Below, piece after piece: positions 34,701-40,564 of a stretch of DNA of 64,000 nucleotides. The stretch covers positions 62,001 to 126,000 of the forward strand of contig NZ_BMMM01000011.1 of the NCBI RefSeq assembly GCF_014645835.1, written 5' to 3'. Source of the stretch: Streptomyces albiflavescens (GTDB taxonomy: Bacteria > Actinomycetota > Actinomycetes > Streptomycetales > Streptomycetaceae). The number at the start of each line of letters is the position of its first letter. The stretch's first letter is position 1. A program made the translations under genes and the position numbers. The notes beneath the pieces are model-generated. The model had not been told where the DNA came from. It ran no database searches and was given only the letters and a program-made list of their open reading frames with translations.

Positions 34701-34857
34701 GGCGGTGTCTTCCGGCCACTATCCGGTGCCGCACGGGCCGGTCGAGCCTGCGTTCGCGGGCGGCGGCGCAGGGGTGTATACGAGTGGTGTGCCTGCTGTT
34801 TTGGGGGGCGGTACTGCCCTCCGCTCACATAATGAGACTCCCGTCCCACCCACTTGA
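31768..34857 (+). CDS. Membrane PAS-GGDEF protein with degenerate EAL domain (CdgF-like)
   Basis: A 1029-residue protein. About nine hydrophobic helices span residues 10-250. A His/Gln-rich insert with three LLQEGGHS-type repeats covers about 278-354, and another helix pair follows. PAS is at ~430-540 (HFRSLVQGSSDVIMIAAPNG). GGDEF is at ~550-720 with intact RLGGDEFAALI and the inhibitory RHGD five residues before it. The EAL-type domain (~735-985) has lost key residues: EAL reads AQA (TAQARW), DDFGTGYS reads DGFGSGYA, and LEITE reads VELSD. So it is probably a diguanylate cyclase with a non-catalytic EAL. It corresponds by remembered position to SCO5511/CdgF. GTG at 31768 is favoured because codon bias is poor upstream; ATG at 31591 is the alternative. 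Confidence 0.82.
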   Translation: MSSPVALLTRRPVFAGGTGLLPQLVLALVCAGYAVGSALGWGSASLSLIMGDFGLSAAAGTSAVSCFLYARSRRSRFRPAWLLFALSSAMASLGNLVWGWYEVVLSSPVPSPSYADLFFLCFAPPAIVGLLVLAKRPVTRAGWMCLALDAWLIGGSLLTLSWSLALAQAAKFDGPSVAHTALSLAYPLLDIALVSMVLALHFRRSSVNRSAVNTAIGALALTVMCDALFTSPLLHNNYHSGQLLDAGWFAGSLLLAYAPWVGTRRGQSDADGPSTDGCARVVHEHIPGQRQEGHREQHGHQAPHGHHGQQRQHGHQANRQERQQGGHMHVLLQEGGHSLLQEGGHSLLQESGHSRYPATRPIAGSLAALTPYLAAAVCTLGILYNVLNGRNVDRVVLITAGLVVLALVVRQGIMLLDNITLTQELAQKENHFRSLVQGSSDVIMIAAPNGILRYVSPAAAGVYGRDADELVGSELASLIHPEDLGCVVHEVRRFLAASHIDEPTTRIECRFRSGDGGWLNVESTVNRHQGGLIFNSRDVTERVRLQAQLQHNAEHDPLTDLPNRALFTRRVQQALSGRRSSDRGTAVLFIDLDGFKAVNDTIGHQAGDELLVQAARRLQDSVRHGDTAARLGGDEFAALIVGDGTRDRTARERHIMELADRLRVRLSQPYAIDGNDVRVAASIGVAFAEPGLGAGELQRNADLAMYRAKAAGKGRVELYAPQMQQDVVRKAELATRLRSALQGGEFALLHQPVVSLENGRITSVTAQARWRSSQGVLFTPAEFLRVAEDSDRTAELGRWMLEEAVEQAAQRAAAGVAVPVAVRMNARRLLDRSLPVGSVEALLTRHGLPSGALIVELSDTDPRVSLDELERRLNALRRLGVRVALDGFGSGYAAITALRRLPIDMLKLDRGLVEGVVESARLHKITSGLLRIATDLGLQSVADGVDLPEQVIALRAMGCTHGQGMAFSGPLDEYRLRRAVSSGHYPVPHGPVEPAFAGGGAGVYTSGVPAVLGGGTALRSHNETPVPPT
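32758..32829. repeat. Three 24-bp repeats inside the second GGDEF gene
   Basis: Units at 32758-32781, 32782-32805 and 32806-32829 differ by one to three bases. In the gene frame each encodes LLQEGGHS (third copy LLQESGHS). On the opposite strand, in the frame with the better third-position bias, each encodes an AVAAFLEE-like octamer. They lie at the 3' end of the anomalous segment 32598-32838. Confidence 0.9.
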
Positions 34858-34890
34858 CAGTCAGTGCGTGCCGGGGGGAGGGTCAATGCC

Positions 34891-34932
34891 ATGCGCACCC
34901 GAATTCTCGTACTTGGAAAGCGCGTCGGCTGA
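34891..34932 (+). CDS. ilvB leader peptide (13 residues)
   Basis: ATG at 34891 opens a 13-codon frame encoding MRTRILVLGKRVG, ending in TGA at 34930-34932. GGGAGGG lies 8-14 bases upstream. The run Ile-Leu-Val-Leu covers all three branched-chain amino acids, and three of its codons (ATT, GTA, CTT) are uncommon in this genome. It precedes a T-tailed terminator and ilvB, the standard layout of amino-acid attenuation in actinobacterial ilvBNC operons. Ribosome stalling at these codons under shortage would prevent the terminator from forming. Confidence 0.9.
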   Translation: MRTRILVLGKRVG

Positions 34933-34987
34933 AGCTTGGTGGCCACCGGACAGACCCGGAACACCCAGCGACCGCACCCGGCGCGCT

Positions 34988-35021
34988 CCCCTCGCTTGCC
35001 TCACGGCACGAGGGGTTTTTT
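34988..35021 (+). terminator. Attenuator terminator of ilvB
   Basis: CCCCTCG (34988-34994) pairs with CGAGGGG (35009-35015). An inner TGCC/GGCA pairing is followed by the tetraloop TCAC, and six T residues follow at 35016-35021. This is one of the few T-tailed intrinsic terminators in the window. It sits between the leader peptide and ilvB. The GGGGAG in the leader ribosome site could pair with CTCCCC at 34986-34991 as a competing fold; this is inference. Confidence 0.9.
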
Positions 35022-35084
35022 GTTGCACAGGCACCCGTCGTACACCGCACAAAACTCGCAAAAACCCTCAGCATCGAGAAGAGA

Positions 35085-36941
35085 ATGCCGATGACCGAGC
35101 AGGCCACCGGGGCCCACCATCCGCAGCCGCGGCCCCGTTCCGGAGGACAGCAGTCCGCCCCCGAGCACGTCACGGGTGCGCAGTCCCTCATCCGCTCTCT
35201 CGAGGAGGTCGGCGCCGAGACGGTATTCGGCATTCCCGGCGGCGCGATCCTCCCGGCCTACGACCCGCTGATGGACTCCCAGCGTGTGCGGCACGTGCTC
35301 GTCCGCCACGAGCAGGGCGCGGGTCACGCGGCCACCGGCTACGCGCAGGCCACCGGCAAGGTCGGTGTCTGCATGGCCACCAGCGGCCCGGGCGCCACCA
35401 ACCTGGTGACCCCGATCGCCGACGCGCACATGGACTCGGTGCCGCTCGTGGCGATCACCGGCCAGGTCGCCTCCAAGGCGATCGGCACGGACGCGTTCCA
35501 GGAGGCGGACATCGTCGGCATCACCATGCCGATCACCAAGCACAACTTCCTGGTGACCAAGGCCGAGGACATCCCGCGGACGATCGCGGAGGCCTTCCAT
35601 ATCGCCTCCACCGGCCGCCCGGGTCCCGTTCTCGTCGACATCGCCAAGGACGCCCTCCAGGCGCAGACCACCTTCCAGTGGCCGCCCACCCAGGATCTGC
35701 CCGGGTACCGCCCGGTGACCAAGCCGCACGCCAAGCAGATCCGCGAGGCCGCGAAGCTGATCACCCAGGCCAAGCGGCCCGTCCTGTACGTCGGCGGCGG
35801 CGTCCTCAAGGCGAACGCCACCGCCGAACTGAAGGTCCTCGCGGAACTCACCGGAGCGCCCGTCACCACCACCCTGATGGCGCTCGGCGCATTCCCCGAC
35901 AGCCACCCGCTGCACGTGGGAATGCCGGGCATGCACGGTGCGGTCACCGCCGTCACCGCGCTGCAGAAGGCCGACCTGATCGTCGCCCTCGGAGCCCGCT
36001 TCGACGACCGCGTCACCGGCAAGCTGGACAGCTTCGCCCCGTACGCCAAGATCGTCCATGCCGACATCGACCCGGCGGAGATCGGCAAGAACCGTGCCGC
36101 CGACGTGCCGATCGTCGGTGACGCCCGCGAGGTCATCGCCGACCTGGTCCAAGCGGTGCAGAAGGAGCACAGCGAGGGCCACCACGGCGACTACACCGCC
36201 TGGTGGAAGGACCTCAACCGCTGGCGCGAGACGTACCCGCTGGGCTACGAGCAGCCCGACAACGGCTCGCTGTCACCGCAGCAGGTCATCGAGCGCATCG
36301 GCAAGCTCGCCCCGGAGGGCACGATCTACGCCGCGGGCGTGGGCCAGCACCAGATGTGGGCCGCGCACTACATCCAGTACGAGAAGCCCGCCACCTGGCT
36401 CAACTCCGGCGGCGCCGGAACGATGGGCTACGCGGTCCCGGCCGCGATGGGCGCCAAGGCCGGTCAGCCGGACCGGACGGTCTGGGCGATCGACGGCGAC
36501 GGGTGCTTCCAGATGACCAATCAGGAGCTCACCACCTGCGCCCTGAACAACATCCCGATCAAGGTCGCCATCATCAACAACGGCGCTCTCGGGATGGTCC
36601 GCCAGTGGCAGACCCTCTTCTACAACCAGCGCTACTCCAACACCGTGCTGCACTCGGGCCCCGAGGCGACCGGCAAGGAGCCGAGCGCGGGCACCCGCGT
36701 CCCCGACTTCGTGAAGCTGTCGGAGGCCATGGGCTGCTACGCCATCCGCTGCGAGTCCCCGGACGACCTCGACAAGGTCATCGAAGAGGCGAACTCGATC
36801 AACGACCGCCCCGTCGTGATCGACTTCATCGTCCACGAGGACGCGATGGTGTGGCCGATGGTCGCCGCCGGCACCTCGAACGACGAGATCATGGCCGCCC
36901 GGGACGTCCGCCCGGACTTCGGCGACAACGAAGACGACTGA
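35085..36941 (+). CDS. ilvB: Acetolactate synthase large subunit IlvB
   Basis: A 618-residue ThDP/FAD enzyme forming 2-acetolactate or 2-aceto-2-hydroxybutyrate, the first common step to valine, leucine and isoleucine. An approximately 30-residue polar extension precedes the core. The ThDP-activating Glu is in VRHEQGAGHAATGYA. The ThDP/Mg motif is DGDGCFQMTNQELTTCALNN with IKVAIINN. The substrate and FAD region includes GKLDSFAPYAKIVHADID. The start is ATG 35085 (MPMTEQ) or 35091 (MTEQ), both served by GAGAAGAG. It is controlled by the attenuator just upstream, and ilvN follows 20 bp later. Confidence 0.96.
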   Translation: MPMTEQATGAHHPQPRPRSGGQQSAPEHVTGAQSLIRSLEEVGAETVFGIPGGAILPAYDPLMDSQRVRHVLVRHEQGAGHAATGYAQATGKVGVCMATSGPGATNLVTPIADAHMDSVPLVAITGQVASKAIGTDAFQEADIVGITMPITKHNFLVTKAEDIPRTIAEAFHIASTGRPGPVLVDIAKDALQAQTTFQWPPTQDLPGYRPVTKPHAKQIREAAKLITQAKRPVLYVGGGVLKANATAELKVLAELTGAPVTTTLMALGAFPDSHPLHVGMPGMHGAVTAVTALQKADLIVALGARFDDRVTGKLDSFAPYAKIVHADIDPAEIGKNRAADVPIVGDAREVIADLVQAVQKEHSEGHHGDYTAWWKDLNRWRETYPLGYEQPDNGSLSPQQVIERIGKLAPEGTIYAAGVGQHQMWAAHYIQYEKPATWLNSGGAGTMGYAVPAAMGAKAGQPDRTVWAIDGDGCFQMTNQELTTCALNNIPIKVAIINNGALGMVRQWQTLFYNQRYSNTVLHSGPEATGKEPSAGTRVPDFVKLSEAMGCYAIRCESPDDLDKVIEEANSINDRPVVIDFIVHEDAMVWPMVAAGTSNDEIMAARDVRPDFGDNEDD

Positions 36942-36961
36942 GAGAGAGCCGAGTCAGAACC

Positions 36962-37489
36962 ATGAGCAAGCACACCCTCTCCGTCCTCGTCGAGAACAAG
37001 CCAGGCATCCTCGCCCGGATCGCGGCCCTGTTCTCCCGGCGCGGCTTCAACATCGACTCGCTCGCCGTCGGTGTCACCGAGCACCCCGACATCTCCCGCA
37101 TCACGATCGTGGTGAACGTGATCGAGGCACTCCCGCTCGAACAGGTCACCAAGCAGCTCAACAAGCTCGTCAACGTCCTGAAGATCGTCGAGCTGGAGCC
37201 GTCCTCGGCGGTGCAGCGCGAACTCGTTCTGGTGAAGGTGCGCGCCGACAACGAGACGCGCTCCCAGATCGTCGAGATCGTCCAGCTGTTCCGCGCCAAG
37301 ACCGTGGACGTCTCCCCGGAGGCCGTCACCATCGAGGCCACCGGCGGCAGCGACAAGCTGGAGGCCATGCTCAAGATGCTGGAGCCGTTCGGCATCAAGG
37401 AGCTCGTCCAGTCCGGCACGATCGCGATCGGGCGCGGGGCGCGTTCAATCACGGACCGCTCGCTGCGCGCGCTGGACCGATCGGCGTAA
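36962..37489 (+). CDS. ilvN: Acetolactate synthase small subunit IlvN
   Basis: A 175-residue regulatory subunit that activates IlvB and mediates valine inhibition. The N-terminal ACT domain reads HTLSVLVENKPGILARIAAL, then RRGFNIDSLAVGVTE, with the Gly-Ile-Leu and Asn-Ile-Asp residues of the valine site. The C-terminal domain includes VQRELVLVKVRADNETRSQI and ends in the Arg/Ser-rich GRGARSITDRSLRALDRSA. ATG at 36962, in an operon with ilvB. Confidence 0.96.
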   Translation: MSKHTLSVLVENKPGILARIAALFSRRGFNIDSLAVGVTEHPDISRITIVVNVIEALPLEQVTKQLNKLVNVLKIVELEPSSAVQRELVLVKVRADNETRSQIVEIVQLFRAKTVDVSPEAVTIEATGGSDKLEAMLKMLEPFGIKELVQSGTIAIGRGARSITDRSLRALDRSA

Positions 37490-37647
37490 GTATTTAAACG
37501 GTCTCCATGAGTCCGTAAACGGTCTTGATATGGGCGGTCGGTGATCGCCGACCGCCCGTATGCCGAGACCGGAAAACTTCCCTTCCCCCGCCCGCCGTAC
37601 GGTGGGATGCAACACCGGCGATACCGGCAATAACAAGGAGAACCCCA

Positions 37648-38649
37648 GTGGCCGAGCTGTTCTACGACGACGACGCAGACCTGTCCATCATCCAGGGCCG
37701 CAAGGTCGCGGTCATCGGCTACGGCAGCCAGGGCCACGCCCACGCGCTGTCGCTGCGTGACTCGGGTGTCGACGTCCGCGTCGGTCTGCACGAGGGCTCC
37801 AAGTCCAAGGCGAAGGCCGAGGAGCAGGGCCTGCGCGTGGTGACCCCGTCGGAGGCCGCCGCCGAGGCCGACGTCATCATGATCCTGGTGCCGGACCCGA
37901 TCCAGGCCCAGGTCTACGAGGAGTCCATCCAGGGCAACCTGAAGGACGGCGACGCGCTGTTCTTCGGCCACGGCCTGAACATCCGCTTCGGCTTCATCAA
38001 GCCCCCGGCCGGCGTCGACGTCGCCATGGTCGCCCCCAAGGGCCCGGGTCACCTCGTGCGCCGCCAGTACGAGGAGGGTCGCGGCGTTCCCTGCATCGCG
38101 GCCGTCGAGCAGGACGCGACCGGAGGCGCCTTCGCGCTCGCGCTGTCGTACGCCAAGGGCATCGGCGGCACCCGCGCCGGCGTCATCAAGACGACCTTCA
38201 CCGAGGAGACCGAGACCGACCTGTTCGGTGAGCAGGCCGTCCTCTGCGGTGGTACCGCGGCGCTGGTCAAGGCGGGCTTCGAGACGCTGACCGAGGCCGG
38301 CTACCAGCCGGAGATCGCGTACTTCGAGTGCCTCCACGAGCTGAAGCTCATCGTCGACCTCATGTACGAGGGCGGCCTGGAGAAGATGCGCTGGTCCGTC
38401 TCCGAGACCGCCGAGTGGGGCGACTACGTGACCGGCCCGCGCATCATCACCGACGCCACCAAGGCCGAGATGAAGAAGGTCCTCGCCGAGATCCAGGACG
38501 GCACGTTCGCCCGTAACTGGATGGAGGAGTACCACTCCGGTCTGAAGAAGTACAACGAGTACAAGAAGCAGGACGCGGAGTCTCTGCTGGAGACCACCGG
38601 CAAGGAGCTGCGCAAGCTCATGAGCTGGGTCAACGACGACGAGGCGTAA
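37648..38649 (+). CDS. ilvC: Ketol-acid reductoisomerase IlvC
   Basis: A 333-residue class I enzyme that isomerises and reduces 2-acetolactate using NADPH. The Rossmann loop VAVIGYGSQGHAHALSLRDSG is near the start, then the PDPIQAQVYEESI strand, and MVAPKGPGHLVRRQYEEGRG. The knotted C-terminal domain supplies the two Mg sites (LFGEQAVLCGG with Asp/Glu, and EIAYFECLHELKLIVDLMYEGGL). GTG at 37648 has AAGGAG 9-14 bases upstream. The 158-bp gap after ilvN contains nothing else I can recognise. A strong hairpin follows. Confidence 0.97.
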   Translation: MAELFYDDDADLSIIQGRKVAVIGYGSQGHAHALSLRDSGVDVRVGLHEGSKSKAKAEEQGLRVVTPSEAAAEADVIMILVPDPIQAQVYEESIQGNLKDGDALFFGHGLNIRFGFIKPPAGVDVAMVAPKGPGHLVRRQYEEGRGVPCIAAVEQDATGGAFALALSYAKGIGGTRAGVIKTTFTEETETDLFGEQAVLCGGTAALVKAGFETLTEAGYQPEIAYFECLHELKLIVDLMYEGGLEKMRWSVSETAEWGDYVTGPRIITDATKAEMKKVLAEIQDGTFARNWMEEYHSGLKKYNEYKKQDAESLLETTGKELRKLMSWVNDDEA

Positions 38650-38660
38650 GCCTGACGACC

Positions 38661-38691
38661 ATGGGGCCGGAACATACCGTTCCGGCCCCAT
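38661..38691 (+). terminator. Hairpin terminator after ilvC
   Basis: ATGGGGCCGGAAC (38661-38673) and GTTCCGGCCCCAT (38679-38691) form a perfect 13-bp stem with a five-base loop, 12 bp after the ilvC stop. No T-tract. It separates the ilv operon from serA. Confidence 0.8.
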
Positions 38692-38900
38692 CGTCGAACC
38701 CCGGGTAACGTTGTTGTCCACTGAGGCCAGCCACGTCCGGGTGATCCTTCCACGGAGGCGCAAGACGTGCCCCGTACCGGCACTAGACTGCTGCACAACA
38801 TACGCGTCGGGCCCACAGCGTCGTGCGTCTTCCACGCGGCTACCCTCCACCGCCTGCGGCCGTCGGGACGGCCGTCCGCATTGGACTTGTGAGGACTCAC

Positions 38901-40490
38901 GTGAGCTCGAAACCTGTCGTACTCATCGCTGAAGAGCTGTCGCCCGCGACCGTCGACGCCCTGGGCCCGGACTTCGAGATCCGGCACGCGAACGGCGCGG
39001 ACCGCGCCGAGCTGCTGCCCGCGATCGCGGACGTCGACGCGATCCTGATCCGCTCGGCCACCAAGGTCGACGCCGAGGCCGTCGCCGCCGCCAAGAAGCT
39101 GAAGGTCGTCGCACGAGCCGGCGTCGGCCTGGACAACGTCGACGTCTCCGCCGCCACCAAGGCCGGCGTGATGGTCGTCAACGCCCCCACCTCGAACATC
39201 GTGACCGCGGCCGAGCTGGCCTGCGGTCTCCTCGTCGCCACCGCTCGCAACATCCCGCAGGCCAACTCGGCGCTGAAGAACGGCGAGTGGAAGCGCAGCA
39301 AGTACACCGGTGTCGAGCTCGCCGAGAAGACCCTCGGTGTCGTCGGCCTCGGCCGCATCGGCGCGCTGGTCGCTCAGCGCATGTCGGCCTTCGGGATGAA
39401 GGTCGTCGCCTACGACCCCTACGTCCAGCCTGCCCGGGCCGCGCAGATGGGCGTCAAGGTGCTGTCCCTCGACGAGCTGCTCGAGGTCTCCGACTTCATC
39501 ACCGTGCACCTGCCCAAGACCCCTGAGACCCTCGGTCTCATCGGCGACGAGGCGTTGCACAAGGTCAAGCCGTCGGTGCGCATCGTCAACGCCGCGCGCG
39601 GCGGGATCGTCGACGAGGAGGCGCTGTACTCGGCGCTCAAGGAGGGCCGCGTCGCCGGCGCCGGCCTCGACGTGTACGCGAAGGAGCCCTGCACGGACTC
39701 CCCGCTCTTCGAGCTCGACGAGGTCGTCTGCACCCCGCACCTCGGCGCCTCCACGGACGAGGCCCAGGAGAAGGCCGGTATCTCCGTCGCCCGCTCGGTG
39801 CGCCTCGCCCTCGCCGGTGAGCTGGTCCCCGACGCGGTGAACGTCCAGGGCGGTGTCATCGCCGAGGACGTCAAGCCGGGCCTGCCGCTCGCCGAGCGCC
39901 TCGGCCGCATCTTCACCGCCCTCGCGGGCGAGGTCGCGGTCCGCCTCGACGTCGAGGTGTACGGCGAGATCACCCAGCACGACGTCAAGGTGCTCGAACT
40001 CTCCGCGCTCAAGGGTGTGTTCGAGGACGTCGTCGACGAAACCGTGTCGTATGTCAACGCCCCGCTGTTCGCGCAGGAGCGCGGCGTCGAGGTGCGCCTG
40101 ACGACCAGCTCGGAGTCCCCCGACCACCGCAATGTGGTCACCGTGCGCGGCACGCTCGGCAACGGCGAGGAGGTCTCGGTCTCCGGCACGCTCGCGGGCC
40201 CGAAGCACCTGCAGAAGATCGTCGCCGTCGGTGACTACGACGTGGACCTCGCGCTCGCCGAGCACATGGTCGTGCTCCGTTACGAGGACCGTCCCGGCGT
40301 CGTCGGCACCGTCGGCCGCATCCTCGGCGAGGCGGGCATCAACATCGCCGGTATGCAGGTCGCCCGCTCGGCTGTCGGTGGCGAGGCCCTCGCGGTCCTG
40401 ACCGTCGACGACACGGTCTCGCAGGCCGTCCTCTCCGAGGTCGCCGAGGAGATCGGCGCGACGTCGGCGCGTTCGGTGAACCTCGTCTGA
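38901..40490 (+). CDS. serA: D-3-phosphoglycerate dehydrogenase SerA
   Basis: A 529-residue enzyme for the first step of serine synthesis, the long type I form. The catalytic domain begins KPVVLIAEELSPATVDALG. The NAD loop is TLGVVGLGRIGALVAQRM. Catalytic Arg lies in RIVNAARGGIVDEEAL, Glu in AGLDVYAKEPC, and His in VCTPHLGASTDEAQEKAG. The allosteric-substrate-binding domain (~320-450) and a C-terminal ACT domain (VVLRYEDRPGVVGTVGRILG) mark the serine-sensitive form. GTG at 38901 with GAGGA 6-10 bases upstream. Confidence 0.97.
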   Translation: MSSKPVVLIAEELSPATVDALGPDFEIRHANGADRAELLPAIADVDAILIRSATKVDAEAVAAAKKLKVVARAGVGLDNVDVSAATKAGVMVVNAPTSNIVTAAELACGLLVATARNIPQANSALKNGEWKRSKYTGVELAEKTLGVVGLGRIGALVAQRMSAFGMKVVAYDPYVQPARAAQMGVKVLSLDELLEVSDFITVHLPKTPETLGLIGDEALHKVKPSVRIVNAARGGIVDEEALYSALKEGRVAGAGLDVYAKEPCTDSPLFELDEVVCTPHLGASTDEAQEKAGISVARSVRLALAGELVPDAVNVQGGVIAEDVKPGLPLAERLGRIFTALAGEVAVRLDVEVYGEITQHDVKVLELSALKGVFEDVVDETVSYVNAPLFAQERGVEVRLTTSSESPDHRNVVTVRGTLGNGEEVSVSGTLAGPKHLQKIVAVGDYDVDLALAEHMVVLRYEDRPGVVGTVGRILGEAGINIAGMQVARSAVGGEALAVLTVDDTVSQAVLSEVAEEIGATSARSVNLV

Positions 40491-40514
40491 CGTTCGCGGT
40501 CTGACATTTGCCAT

Positions 40515-40550
40515 CGAGGGCCGGACCACCTACGGGTGGTCCGGCCCTCG
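40515..40550. terminator. Bidirectional hairpin between serA and the LuxR ATPase gene
   Basis: CGAGGGCCGGACCACC (40515-40530) and GGTGGTCCGGCCCTCG (40535-40550) form a perfect 16-bp stem with a TACG loop. Two convergent genes end on either side (40490 and 40565), so it probably terminates both transcripts. Confidence 0.85.
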
Positions 40551-40564
40551 GTCGTATGACGGGG

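Noticed and set aside
31678..34734. 1018-codon minus-strand frame across the second GGDEF gene
   Set aside because: Antisense shadow as a whole. Only its part at 32598-32838 shows a genuine codon-phase signal, and that is reported as a finding instead of a gene.
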